Positions 32,612 to 41,225 are shown, counted from the first letter of the stretch. The stretch is DNA of 64,000 nucleotides from CAZLRH01 sp964562015 (GCA_964562015.1 CAZLRH010000001.1:186001-250000), one strand, 5' to 3'. Notes: generated by a model not told the origin, from the letters alone. Translations and numbers: made by a program.

Positions 32612-34285
32612 ATGCCCCCGTCAACCCGCCCCTTTAAGCAACTCGCCGGTTTGACCGTGGCCAGCCTCGGCGCATTGGCCGGCCAAAACAGTCAGGGCGC
32701 GGCACTGCCAAGTGCGGGCGGCGTCGCCAACTTGCGCGACGAATTGCCGCAAAAGTATTTCTCCTTTGCTCATGACGGTGTGCTCGGCACATCGCTCGAA
32801 CTGGTGGTGGAGACCGCCCAGCCGGCCGAGGCGATGCACTGTCAGCAGGTGATTTTCGGCGAGATTGAGCGGCTGCGCCAGATTTTGAGCACGTATGATC
32901 CGGCGAGTGAAATCAGCCGTGTGCGCGCGGGCAGTGCGGTGGTTTCAGGCGATTTGGCGCAAGTGCTTTCGCTTTACGAAAAATGGGCGCAGCGCATGGG
33001 TGGCGCCCTCAGCGCGCATCTGGGCGAGGTCATGCAGCTTTGGAAAGACGCCGCAAAGAGCGGGCAACTGCCTTCGGCGGCGGCGCTTCGCGCAGCCAGC
33101 CAGTCCGTCTCGACCCTGAATGTGGATGCCCTGGGCAAGAGCTACATCATTGACCGCGCCGTGGAAATCGCCCGGCGCATCACGCCCTCTGGGCTCTTGA
33201 ATATCGGCGGGGACATTCGCGTGTGGGGTCCATCAGCGTGGCTCATCGGCGTGGCCGACCCGCTGCAGCCCGCGGAAAATGCGCCGGTGCTGGCGGAATT
33301 TTATTTGCGCAATGCGGCCGTTGCGACGAGTGGCGGCTACGCGCGCTATTTCACCATCGCCGGACAAAAATTTTCGCACCTCGTCGACCCGCGCACACTC
33401 CAGCCCGCGGCACCGCACGCGAGTGCGACGGTGGTGGCGGCGGATTGTGTCACCGCGAATGCCCTTTCCACGGCCGGATGCGTGCTCGATGTGCTCCAGG
33501 CCGGCCGGCTCTTGGTGACGGAAAGTCTCGGGCACTTGCTGCTCGACGCGGCCGGCCGGATTTTTCGCGGCGGAATTCTGGCGGCGACTACGCCCGCCGT
33601 GTCGCCGGAGACTAGTGGTGCTTCCGCCCCGCAACGGGCCATCCCGCCGCCACCGCCTCCGGTCCCCAGCGCGCCCGCGACGTCCAATACCACGGCGGCG
33701 GCGGTGCCCGTCACTGCTGAAAATGCGTGGCCGAAAGATTTTCAAGCGACCATCAACGTGGCACTGGGCCCAGGCAGCGCTTCGCGCGGTCAGGGCAATC
33801 CCAATGCGCCGGCGCCCGGCGGGCGAGGCGCGAAACGGCCGTACCTGGCGATTTGGATCGAGGACGCGAAGCTGAATCTCGTGCGCACGGTCATCATCCT
33901 GGGCACCAACCCCAATTATCAGCACGAGTTGACGAACTGGTTCAAGGTCAGCAACAACAACTTCTCCATTCTGCGGTCCATCAGCCGCGCGACCCGGCCC
34001 GCCGGGCAGTATCAATTCGTATGGGACGGTTTGGACGACAAGGGCAAACCCGTGGCCAAGGGTGATTACGTCGTTTTTGTGGAGTTGAACCGCGAGCACG
34101 GCACGCACGTGGAAGCCACCACGAAAATCACCTGTGGAGACGCACCGGCCACCGCCAGCTTGAAAGCGACCACGGAATCGGATGTCTCGACGGTGGTTTA
34201 CGGCCCGAAGGAAAAGCCCGCCGTCACGCCGCCCGGCGCGGCGGCTGCCCCGCCGGCACCGGTCACCGCGGCGGTCACGAAATAA
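32612..34285 (+). CDS. apbE: ApbE-like FMN transferase fused to a DUF2271 domain
   Basis: The ATG at 32612 starts a signal sequence (LAGLTVASLGALAG). Residues about 45-325 are ApbE-like: LGTSLELVVE, LSTYDPASEISRVRAG, VDALGKSYIIDRAVEIAR, GLLNIGGDIRVWG, and GYARYFTIAGQKFSHLVDP. The usual metal-binding ADxxxT motif reads TANALSTAG, with Asn for Asp. A Pro-rich linker leads to a DUF2271-like domain (about 375-535) with YLAIWIEDAKLNLVRT, NYQHELTNWFKVS, YQFVWDGLDDKGKPVAKGDY and VFVELNREHG. ApbE links FMN to extracytosolic electron carriers. With FTR1 and PepSY neighbours, a flavin-based iron-reduction role is inferred. Confidence 0.88.
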   Translation: MPPSTRPFKQLAGLTVASLGALAGQNSQGAALPSAGGVANLRDELPQKYFSFAHDGVLGTSLELVVETAQPAEAMHCQQVIFGEIERLRQILSTYDPASEISRVRAGSAVVSGDLAQVLSLYEKWAQRMGGALSAHLGEVMQLWKDAAKSGQLPSAAALRAASQSVSTLNVDALGKSYIIDRAVEIARRITPSGLLNIGGDIRVWGPSAWLIGVADPLQPAENAPVLAEFYLRNAAVATSGGYARYFTIAGQKFSHLVDPRTLQPAAPHASATVVAADCVTANALSTAGCVLDVLQAGRLLVTESLGHLLLDAAGRIFRGGILAATTPAVSPETSGASAPQRAIPPPPPPVPSAPATSNTTAAAVPVTAENAWPKDFQATINVALGPGSASRGQGNPNAPAPGGRGAKRPYLAIWIEDAKLNLVRTVIILGTNPNYQHELTNWFKVSNNNFSILRSISRATRPAGQYQFVWDGLDDKGKPVAKGDYVVFVELNREHGTHVEATTKITCGDAPATASLKATTESDVSTVVYGPKEKPAVTPPGAAAAPPAPVTAAVTK

Positions 34286-34381
34286 TCACGGCCCGAGCAC
34301 AGCCCGGCCGCTCGAGAAAAAGAGGCTCGCGGACCGGTGCGCACCACGGCCAGAGTCGCGCCGGCTACCCCTTTTGCCCCC

Positions 34382-35023
34382 ATGACCATCAATCGCCAGT
34401 TGCTCGGTTTTTGCCGCACGGTGCACATTTACCTCACGATGCTCGGGGTGTTTGTGATGCTGCTTTTTGGCGTCACCGGTTTCACCATCAACCATGAAGG
34501 CTGGTTCGGGGCGACGACACCCGTGGTCGTCGATGCCACCGAACAAACACCACCGGCGCTGCTCGCCCAGCCGGATCATGTGCGGCTCGTGGAGTATTTG
34601 CGGCAAACGCACCACATCGGCGGGGCCCTGACCAATTTTGACGACCTGGGCGACCGCCTCGCGCTTTCGTTTCGCGAGCCGGGCCGCAAATGGGAACTGG
34701 AAATCACCAAGGACTCCGGCCAAACCACCTTTCACCGCGAGACCTTTAATTTTTTTGCCGTCATCAATGATCTGCACCGCGGGCGCGACGCCGGGGCGTT
34801 TTGGCGCTGGGTGATTGATTTATCGGCCTTTTTCATCGTGCTCGCCTGCGTGACGGGGTTTGTGTTGTGGCTGGCGCTGCCGAAACGCCGCAAGCTGGGC
34901 GTGTTGGTGCTCGTCCTCGGCACGCTGGGCACCCTGGCGTTTTATTACACGCTCGTACCTGGACCCGACGAAGACGCCAAGACACCGGAACCGGTGGCAC
35001 CGGCGTCGGTCGATAAGAATTAA
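34382..35023 (+). CDS. PepSY-associated membrane protein
   Basis: The ATG at 34382 gives MTINRQLLGFCRTVHIYLTM. The 213-residue protein has one helix near residues 15-35 (LGVFVMLLFGVTGF, then TINHEGWF), a periplasmic PepSY-like part, then FFAVINDLHRGRDAGAFWRWV and two more helices (about 145-165 and 175-192). This is the layout of PepSY_TM proteins found with ApbE and DUF2271. The His in the first helix and in LNDLHRGR-type motifs could ligate haem. It probably moves electrons across the membrane for the FTR1/ApbE cassette. Inference from context. Confidence 0.8.
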   Translation: MTINRQLLGFCRTVHIYLTMLGVFVMLLFGVTGFTINHEGWFGATTPVVVDATEQTPPALLAQPDHVRLVEYLRQTHHIGGALTNFDDLGDRLALSFREPGRKWELEITKDSGQTTFHRETFNFFAVINDLHRGRDAGAFWRWVIDLSAFFIVLACVTGFVLWLALPKRRKLGVLVLVLGTLGTLAFYYTLVPGPDEDAKTPEPVAPASVDKN

Positions 35024-35040
35024 GCTGTGTTTTAAAACGA

Positions 35041-35122
35041 AACCGCGGATGGCACGGATATCACGGATACGCCTCCGTCACAGGTCGAAGACGTCACTTT
35101 TCAATCCGCGTCATCCGTGGTT
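35041..35122. repeat. Inverted-repeat element, family F
   Basis: AACCGCGGATGGCACGGATA (35041 on) faces TCCGCGTCATCCGTGGTT (ending near 35122). It lies between the convergent PepSY and STAS genes. Confidence 0.75.
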
Positions 35123-35163
35123 GCTTGGGGCTTCAAGAACAGAATCTAATTTTAGCCGCATCC

Positions 35164-35502
35164 TTAACCGGCCAAAGCCGCGCGGGCATCGGCGGCATCG
35201 GGATAACATTTGAAGTGCGGGGCGAAGCCCGACAGCTCGAGCACCACCGTCACCGGTTTCGGCACCGCGGCCAACACCATGGCCCCTTCCGTCCGCTGGC
35301 AGGCCGCGTGCAAAATGATTAGCAACCGCAGGCCGGAACTCGCCAGCAAAGTCACCGCGGCAAAATCGAGCACCAGGAAACGGCGGCCGGAATGCACGAG
35401 GGATTCCAATTCCGGTTGCAGTTCCCGGGCGGCCAGGGAATCCAGCCGGCCGGACAGCGCGACGATCGCGAGCGTGTCTGTTTCTTCGACGAGGGTGAGC
35501 AT
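35164..35502 (-). CDS. STAS-domain anti-sigma factor antagonist-like protein
   Basis: This stand-alone STAS domain of 112 residues has LSGRLDSLAARELQPELESLV, then FLVLDFAAVTLLASSGLRLL and a hydrophobic C-terminal helix. The phosphorylatable Ser of the usual D-S-S-G is present (Ser55), but the preceding Asp is Ala. Such proteins form partner-switching pairs with anti-sigma kinases; none is nearby. It lies 24 nt downstream of the transporter-HEAT gene on the same strand, so the two are probably cotranscribed. Confidence 0.9.
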   Translation of the reverse strand: MLTLVEETDTLAIVALSGRLDSLAARELQPELESLVHSGRRFLVLDFAAVTLLASSGLRLLIILHAACQRTEGAMVLAAVPKPVTVVLELSGFAPHFKCYPDAADARAALAG

Positions 35503-35526
35503 GGGGGAGGAAAAAGTATGCGCGGA

Positions 35527-37875
35527 TTAAACCGGCGGCGCCAATGTTTTCAGCAAGGCGGGATACAGCTCATGCAACACGCACTGGGCTTGGGCACGAT
35601 GGCCGGGGGAAAGCTTCGCGGCGCCAGCGAGCAGGGCGTCGAGGGCATCTGCCGGCAACTCGGCAAACAGCGGCACCAAGTGCGTGCGCAGCAAGGGCTC
35701 GCGCGCGGCGTCGGTCAGCGCCGTGGAAAGCAGGTCCACCGCCCGCGGCCAGGCGGCGTCGCGCGCGAGGCCGGTGCCGAGAAAAGCCATGGCGGCAAGG
35801 GTCGAGACCGCGGGGTCGCTTTGCTCCATGAGGCGCGTGAAGTCGGGCGCAAACGCCACCGTCGGCAAACAGGCCGCCGCGCCCAGGCCCGCGCAAAGAT
35901 CGGCGGGGTCGCTGCTTTTGAGCAACGTGGCAAGGGTGGTTTCCGCCGCTGCTTGGGCGGCGCGCGAACCGCGCCACAACGCCGCGGCGGTGGCCGCGCG
36001 CACCGCGGGACGCTGGTCGTTCAAATAAGGTCTTAGCGAATCTTCAATGCCAGGCAGGCGCAAGGTCGCGAGCGTGCTCACCACGCGAATGCGCACTTCC
36101 GCGGTGTCGTCGTCGAGCAAGTCGCGAATCAGCGCGGTGGCGCGCAGGCCGTCGGCCGTTTCCAGCAAAAGGCGCGCAGCCTCGGCGCGGACGTTCGCAG
36201 CATCGTCGTGGGCGAGGATGTCTCCAGCCTGGCGCAGGAGTCCCGTCCACTGCTGGGGATGCTTGCGCGCCACCGCGTGATGAAAGGAGCGGGCGGCGTG
36301 CAAGGCCGTCTCGCGCAAGGCGGGATTGGGGTCGCCGAGCAGGCGCGTGATGTGGCCGAAGGTGGGCGCGTAATGCAGGCGCGCAAGGCAGCGCAGGGCG
36401 ATGCGTTGCAATTCAAATTCACCCCGCGAGGCCAGGTGTTCGAGGCGTTCGAGGGCCTTGGGATGGCCGCGCTCCTCGAGGGCTTCGACGGAATCCACCA
36501 CCGTGCGATGGTCGGGCCGCTGGTCGAGATTGGTAAGCGCCGCCTGCACATAAACGTGCCGCACCCGTGTCGCCAAAAGCAAATACAGCGCGGAAAACCC
36601 GAGCCCGACCAAAGTCATCACGTGATAGTCCCACAAGGTCGCGCTCCGCCCCACGGCGATGCCGCCGAGCCACTGCAGCGCCAGAATCACGCCGCCCCCG
36701 AGCATGCCCCCGATGGGATTCACGACACCATCGACAAACCCGCGCGCGCGCCCGCGCCAGCCCGAGGGCACGGCGTTGAACGAGAGTTGAAAGCTGCTGT
36801 GCTGCAAGGTGTCGTCCATCAAGTCCCACGCGGCGCGCAAAAACATGCCGGGCAGAAAAGTGAAACTCATCAGCACCGCACTGAAACCCGCCAGGCCGGC
36901 CAGCGGCTGCAGCAGGAGGCTGCGCCCCACCCCGAGCCACGACAACATGCGCGGCGCAATGAACACCTGCATGAGCAAACACGCGACATTGAAACCCGCC
37001 GTGTAATAGCCGAACCACCGCCCCAACTGCTTCTCGTCGCTGAAGGTGAGGTTCATGATCTGCGTGTACTGAAAGTCGTGCAACTGGTTGCAAATCCAAA
37101 ACGCCAGCGCGAGCAGCGCCAACAGGCCGACGAGCGGCGAGGTCACGCAATAACGCACGCCCTCGCGCAGGGACGGCGGCGTCTCGTCGTGCGCGCCCGG
37201 TTCCGCCCGGGCGCTCGGACGGGATTTGCCACCCTGCAATTCCGCGCCGAAATAATGCACAATCACCCAACTCATCGGCAGCACGAGCAGCACGGAAATG
37301 GCCCAGGCGAGCACACAGCCGGGCAAGCCAAAAAACATCGTGATCGGTGCCACCAACAATCCGCCCGCCAAACCGCCCAGCGCCTTCGCCGTGTGAATGA
37401 GCGGATAAAGCCGCCGTCCCTGGCTGGGTCGAAAGATGTCGTTAAAAATTGTCCACGTTTGCGCCTTGAGCGTGGATTTGCCCACGCCGTGCGCGGCCAC
37501 GCCCATCGCGAAAAACAACACCAGCGCCCAGCGATAGTCATGCACGCCGGGCGCGAGCACCACGTTTTCGCTACCCGGCCCGATGATTAAATACCACGCG
37601 CCGACCAGCATCACTCCGAGGATTAAGGCCGAGCGTTCGAGGGCGTGGTCGCGCCGCACGGCGTCCGCAAACCGCAGGTAGACAAACGACGAGAGCAGTC
37701 CGAGCAGATTCGCAAAAATATAGGCAAACGGCATCGCGCCCACGCCCATGCGCTTGACCAGCAGCGCGTGCATGGCGGCCCAGCCCGTGGCGTGGCCGGT
37801 GGCGAGCAAGCCGTTCAGGGCCCAGGCCAAAAACACCTTCAATCTTTCTTCGCGATGAATATCGAGCAGACGCAT
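35527..37875 (-). CDS. MFS/NTT-like transporter fused to HEAT repeats
   Basis: The ATG at 37875 (MRLLDIHREERLKVF) is preferred; a start six codons earlier exists. Residues about 10-430 form some 12 membrane helices with an AAA-translocase (Npt1/Npt2) or MFS flavour: FFAMGVAAHGVGKSTLKAQTW, NDIFRPSQGRRLYPLIHTAKALGG, and YTQIMNLTFSDEKQLGRWFG. Residues about 440-788 are cytosolic HEAT-type helical repeats (ERLEHLASRGEFELQRIAL, TALIRDLLDDDTAEVRIRVV, and others). The two-part layout is known among bacterial NTT-like proteins whose substrates are undefined. A STAS gene follows, hinting at signalling rather than simple uptake. Confidence 0.82.
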   Translation of the reverse strand: MRLLDIHREERLKVFLAWALNGLLATGHATGWAAMHALLVKRMGVGAMPFAYIFANLLGLLSSFVYLRFADAVRRDHALERSALILGVMLVGAWYLIIGPGSENVVLAPGVHDYRWALVLFFAMGVAAHGVGKSTLKAQTWTIFNDIFRPSQGRRLYPLIHTAKALGGLAGGLLVAPITMFFGLPGCVLAWAISVLLVLPMSWVIVHYFGAELQGGKSRPSARAEPGAHDETPPSLREGVRYCVTSPLVGLLALLALAFWICNQLHDFQYTQIMNLTFSDEKQLGRWFGYYTAGFNVACLLMQVFIAPRMLSWLGVGRSLLLQPLAGLAGFSAVLMSFTFLPGMFLRAAWDLMDDTLQHSSFQLSFNAVPSGWRGRARGFVDGVVNPIGGMLGGGVILALQWLGGIAVGRSATLWDYHVMTLVGLGFSALYLLLATRVRHVYVQAALTNLDQRPDHRTVVDSVEALEERGHPKALERLEHLASRGEFELQRIALRCLARLHYAPTFGHITRLLGDPNPALRETALHAARSFHHAVARKHPQQWTGLLRQAGDILAHDDAANVRAEAARLLLETADGLRATALIRDLLDDDTAEVRIRVVSTLATLRLPGIEDSLRPYLNDQRPAVRAATAAALWRGSRAAQAAAETTLATLLKSSDPADLCAGLGAAACLPTVAFAPDFTRLMEQSDPAVSTLAAMAFLGTGLARDAAWPRAVDLLSTALTDAAREPLLRTHLVPLFAELPADALDALLAGAAKLSPGHRAQAQCVLHELYPALLKTLAPPV

Positions 37876-37948
37876 GGGCCGTGAGCCCTCCATCTTGTCC
37901 GCCCGCCCGCCCGGTTAAAGCCTGAAAACGGGAGAATGGAATGGCCCT

Positions 37949-37977
37949 ACCACGAAGGACACGAAGACCACGAAGGA
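37949..37977. repeat. Interspersed repeat, family G (single arm)
   Basis: ACCACGAAGGACACGAAGAC followed by CACGAAGG is an ACCACGAAG-type unit like the arms at 59187-59296. It lies upstream of the transporter gene. Confidence 0.6.
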
Positions 37978-38083
37978 AAGAGGAGCGAAGTGCTGGCCCG
38001 AATGGCTTTGCCTGATTGCACAGACAAATCCCGAACGCTCTGCACAAAAAGAGCGGGCAACGGTACAGTTTAGATGAGCGCCC

Positions 38084-38142
38084 GTTTTCGTAGCGCTGTG
38101 CTTCACCCATCGCTCTTTAACGTTCGAGCGATTCCTGGCGGG
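38084..38142. repeat. Half copy of repeat family D, overlapping a gene end
   Basis: TTTTCGTAGCGCTGTGCTTC and the following 40 nt align with the left half of the 80-bp palindromic element at 38450. It contains the stop codon and last codons of the 67-residue membrane protein on the - strand. Confidence 0.7.
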
Positions 38143-38320
38143 GAGTGTTCAAATGTGAACCGCTTGGGGCTGATTTAAATAATAGTTTGAAAAGACCGTA
38201 AGTCAGCCCTACCCCAATAATCGCAATTAGGCCGGGGACGCCATAGAGCGCATGAATGATTATTCCAGCAAACAGTCCGCTCCCAAATATAAGCAAATAA
38301 TTTGATTTCTTTTTATCCAC
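38117..38320 (-). CDS. Small two-helix membrane protein
   Basis: The 67-residue product starts at GTG 38320, with AGAAGG about 6 nt upstream as a fitting ribosome binding site. Two hydrophobic helices lie at about 8-27 (LLIFGSGLFAGIIIHALYG) and 29-48 (PGLIAIIGVGLTYGLFKLLF). The C-terminal residues LNTPRQESLER and the stop codon are encoded by a family D repeat. No family is recognised. The ribosome binding site and coherent helices support it as a real gene. Confidence 0.6.
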   Translation of the reverse strand: MDKKKSNYLLIFGSGLFAGIIIHALYGVPGLIAIIGVGLTYGLFKLLFKSAPSGSHLNTPRQESLER

Positions 38321-38449
38321 AAGGCCCCTTCTAGTCCGCTATTGGTAGCTAGGCAACCTCTTCCGTCTATATCCCATCTAAAATTGGCCAAAAGGGGCCG
38401 CCGGCCTTCCGAACGGGTTTGAGTGAATTCTGCACGGCGGACCGCCGGG

Positions 38450-38529
38450 TTTCGTAGCGCTGTGCTTCAGCCAGCGTGCTTTAAGTTTCGCGCAATTCCT
38501 CGCGCTGGCTAAAGCGCAGCGCTACGAAA
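38450..38529. repeat. Palindromic element, family D (80 bp)
   Basis: TTTCGTAGCGCTGTGCTTCA at 38450 is answered by GCTAAAGCGCAGCGCTACGA ending near 38529, with an inner CCAGCG/CGCTGG pair. It is the complete form of the half copy at 38084. The 395-nt spacer 38321-38715 holds this, a family A arm and no gene. Confidence 0.85.
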
Positions 38530-38680
38530 AGAGAGCCAGCACCTTCAATTTGCCCTGCCGATCACCTCACCGCGGATAGCCCTGCCAGAGCCATTCGAGG
38601 TCGTGGGAGATGAGAAGAGGGCAGGCAAGCGCAGCTTCCCGAGGCACTGGTGCTTCGCCCGCCATTCTCAATTATCTGCC

Positions 38681-38710
38681 CTCCGCGTTCTCCGCGCTCT
38701 CCGCGGTGAA
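38681..38710. repeat. Interspersed repeat, family A (single arm)
   Basis: CTCCGCGTTCTCCGCGCTCT followed by CCGCGGTGAA matches the pyrimidine-side arm of family A. It lies 6 nt after the end of the isomerase-like gene. Confidence 0.65.
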
Positions 38711-38715
38711 AAAAA

Positions 38716-39663
38716 TCATCCCTTCAGCCACTGGTCCAAAAACTTTTTCGATTCGAGGACTTGATTGATTTCCAAGCGCGGGCTGAGTTCGACCACCAGA
38801 AGGTGCTCGGGGCGCACGTACTGGCGGATCATTTTCCAGTCCATCGTGCCGCTGCCGAGGGGCTGGTGGTCGCGGCCCTCGGCGCTCACGTCGTGCAGGT
38901 GAAAACCCATGAGGCGCGCGTGGTTCTTGGCCAGGAAATCCGCATGGGAAATGACGCCGTCCATCTCCTTGATGCGCGCGTGGCCGACATCGTGCCAGCC
39001 GCCGACGACGCCGAGCGACTCCACGCTCGCGAGAAAGGTCTCCATGTCCTCGTCGAGCGGAAGCTCGAGCAGGCCCTCGCGGTTTTCGCAGCCGAGCCGG
39101 ACGCCGCAGGATTTTGCGCGTTCGGCCACCTCGCCAATTCCGTGCCGCAGGCGGGCGTAATGCTTGGGCGCGGCCTTGCGCAATTTCACCAGCAAGTTCG
39201 CCAGCTCGGTTTTGTAGGCGGCGTTTTCCCGGCGCTGGCCGGGCTCGATGGCCTCCAGCATGGCCTCGATTTTGCGCGCAGGATTGAGGAAAAAAAAGAA
39301 TTCGCTGCCCATGTGGGTCACGAGCACCTTGGCGCCGACGCGCAGGGCGAAATCCAGCGATTGGAGTGTTTGCCGCCGCCAGCATTCGCGCTCGCCGACA
39401 TTCGGCGAGGTCGGCTGGTAGGCGTTGGGCGCGGGCGTAAGGATGCCCGCCGGCAAGGGGCAGAAATTGTGCGTGCTGCTGACTTTGACGATGCCTTCCT
39501 GCAAGGCTTGCAGGATGCCCGGCACCAGGGTCACCCGGATGCCGTGGCTCAATTCCACGTATTCAAAGCCCAGGTCCGCCATCTCCCGCAGCATCACATA
39601 ACCGTCCTGATGCCGGCCGGAGCACCAGCAGGTGGACAAGGAAACAATCGGCTGGGCGGGCAT
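38716..39663 (-). CDS. Sugar phosphate isomerase/epimerase (AP endonuclease family 2 TIM barrel)
   Basis: The 315-residue TIM-barrel protein has FEYVELSHG (strand 1-2), VSSTHNFCPLP, AKVLVTHMG, GVRLGCENREGLLELPLDEDM with a metal-ligand Glu, VGGWHDVGHARI with a metal His, and GFHLHDV then LGSGTMDWKMI. These are the divalent-metal ligands of the xylose isomerase-like superfamily. Substrate is unknown. The frame starts at ATG 39663. It is followed on the same strand by a repeat, and rpsU lies 82 nt upstream, so it could be read through from the rpsU promoter. Confidence 0.85.
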   Translation of the reverse strand: MPAQPIVSLSTCWCSGRHQDGYVMLREMADLGFEYVELSHGIRVTLVPGILQALQEGIVKVSSTHNFCPLPAGILTPAPNAYQPTSPNVGERECWRRQTLQSLDFALRVGAKVLVTHMGSEFFFFLNPARKIEAMLEAIEPGQRRENAAYKTELANLLVKLRKAAPKHYARLRHGIGEVAERAKSCGVRLGCENREGLLELPLDEDMETFLASVESLGVVGGWHDVGHARIKEMDGVISHADFLAKNHARLMGFHLHDVSAEGRDHQPLGSGTMDWKMIRQYVRPEHLLVVELSPRLEINQVLESKKFLDQWLKG

Positions 39664-39745
39664 GGCGTGGCAGGAAGTCGGCCGGACAACTGGGCGTCCG
39701 TCGTTCTGGCAATCCCCTCAGCTCCCGGCGAGCCGAAACCCGCGG

Positions 39746-39946
39746 CTACATGTTCTCGTAGCGCTGGCGCAGCATGTTGGTGAAGGCGGACACCTTCTCC
39801 TTGCGGCGGCGAACTTCGCAGGGCTTCTCAAAATAGCGCTTGGCGCGCACGTCGCGAATGATACCCTCGCGGTCCAGCTTCTTTTTAAGCCGGCGCAGGG
39901 CCTTCTCCATGGGTTCGCCTTTGCGAATCTTGATTTCAACGGGCAT
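39746..39946 (-). CDS. rpsU: 30S ribosomal protein bS21
   Basis: The 66-residue basic protein matches bS21: VEIKIRKGEPMEKALRRLKK, REGIIRDVRAKRYFEKPCE, then a Lys/Arg-rich VRRRKEKVSA tail. It is part of the small subunit and helps base-pairing of mRNA leaders with 16S rRNA. The upstream sequence has TAAGGAAAG on the reading strand's complement but no strong Shine-Dalgarno. Length is normal for the family. Confidence 0.97.
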   Translation of the reverse strand: MPVEIKIRKGEPMEKALRRLKKKLDREGIIRDVRAKRYFEKPCEVRRRKEKVSAFTNMLRQRYENM

Positions 39947-40029
39947 ACGGATATAAGGAAAGCTTTGTGGGAAAGCCGACCAGAAAACCCGTTTGCCCGC
40001 CCTAAGTCAACGCCCATTTTATCGCCCTT

Positions 40030-40836
40030 TTGAGCCCCTCCCGTCCACACTCCCGCCCTGTGCCTCCTCCACCCGCCCTGCCCGCCTGGCTGGCCGACCC
40101 CGCCCGCGCGGCGGATTGGCTCGAACGCCTGGCCGGGCGGCTGACCGTCCACCGCCGCCACCGCATCGAAACCGTGCTCGACCGGCGCACCCGGTACCTC
40201 ACGGTCGCCCTCGAGGACATTTACCAGCCGCACAACGCCGCCGCGGTGCTGCGCTCGTGCGACGGCTTCGGCGTGCAGGACGTGCATATCCTGGAAAACC
40301 GCAATCCCTTTGAAACGAAGTCACAGAAGTCGAATGTGTCCATGGGCACCGAGCGTTGGCTGACGCTGCATCGCTACAAGGAGATTCGAGACCCCGCCAA
40401 GGCCGACACGCCCGAGTTGAACCACCCAGCCACCCAGCGGGGGTTGGAGAATCTTAAAGCACAGGGTTACCGGCTCGCGGCGCTGACGCTGCGCGGTTCG
40501 CCGCGGGAACTTTCCGACGTGCCGCTGGATAAACCGCTGGCGTTGCTGGTCGGCACAGAGTTGACCGGCCTCTCCGACGCCGCGCATGCGCTGGCCGATT
40601 ACCAAGTGCGCCTGCCCATGGAGGGCTTTGCGCAAAGCTTTAATCTCTCCGTCTGCACCGCCGTGTGTCTGTACGAACTCACGCGCCGCCTGCGCGATCC
40701 TAAGAACGCCCTGTCCTGGCCACTCTCCCCCGCGGAACGCCAGCAATTGTTTTTCGAATGGATCCACCGCGACGTGCAAGGCGCGGACGAATTGCTGGCG
40801 AGATGGGAAGCAGAAGCAAGGTCAGTTCATGATTGA
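40030..40836 (+). CDS. trmH: TrmH-type tRNA/rRNA 2'-O-methyltransferase (SpoU)
   Basis: The 268-residue SPOUT enzyme resembles TrmH, which makes Gm18 in tRNA: LTVALEDIYQPHNAAAVLRS (motif 1), MGTERWLTLHRY, LALLVGTELTGLSD (motif 2) and PMEGFAQSFNLSVCTAVCLY (motif 3), followed by a C-terminal helix typical of TrmH. No ATG is available; TTG 40030 or GTG 40060 (MPPPPALPAWLADPARA) are candidates, and the latter fits homology equally well. It is divergent from rpsU. Confidence 0.9.
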   Translation: MSPSRPHSRPVPPPPALPAWLADPARAADWLERLAGRLTVHRRHRIETVLDRRTRYLTVALEDIYQPHNAAAVLRSCDGFGVQDVHILENRNPFETKSQKSNVSMGTERWLTLHRYKEIRDPAKADTPELNHPATQRGLENLKAQGYRLAALTLRGSPRELSDVPLDKPLALLVGTELTGLSDAAHALADYQVRLPMEGFAQSFNLSVCTAVCLYELTRRLRDPKNALSWPLSPAERQQLFFEWIHRDVQGADELLARWEAEARSVHD

Positions 40837-40904
40837 AGAAGTAATGCACCGCAATTTTCAATTATGAAGGCAGCTATTGATTTTTAAAAAATAAAACCTT
40901 CGCC

Positions 40905-41225
40905 ATGCCTCCTAAAAGTCTGTCCGATGCCATCGCGCACAGTTTTCAAAATCGGACCGAGATCGAGGGTAGTGATATATGCGCCTGTTTTAATTGCTTT
41001 GCCCATTTTGTCCCTAATGAAATTCGGCTTTGGAGCGATTCCATTGACCCAAATGATGATGATCCTGGCGCGCTTCGTGCAGATACCGATCAGTTCAAGG
41101 GATCAACTGCAATTTGCCCATATTGCAAGTACGATTCGGTTATCGGCTCAGCAAGCGGCTGCAACTTATGTGATGATTTTCTGCGTCAATTACGTAATCA
41201 TTGGTATGGCACTAAAGACGGCTAA
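40905..41225 (+). CDS. Zinc-ribbon cytoplasmic hypothetical protein
   Basis: The 106-residue protein has two Cys pairs: ICACFNCFAHFVPNEIRLW near residue 26, and STAICPYCKYDSVIGSASG near 68. The F-x-P-x-E-I and CPYC-x-x-D-S-V-I-G blocks match a small family of cytoplasmic zinc-ribbon proteins of unknown function. It is much lower in GC than its surroundings, which suggests recent acquisition. It sits between trmH and a small anchored protein. Confidence 0.7.
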   Translation: MPPKSLSDAIAHSFQNRTEIEGSDICACFNCFAHFVPNEIRLWSDSIDPNDDDPGALRADTDQFKGSTAICPYCKYDSVIGSASGCNLCDDFLRQLRNHWYGTKDG

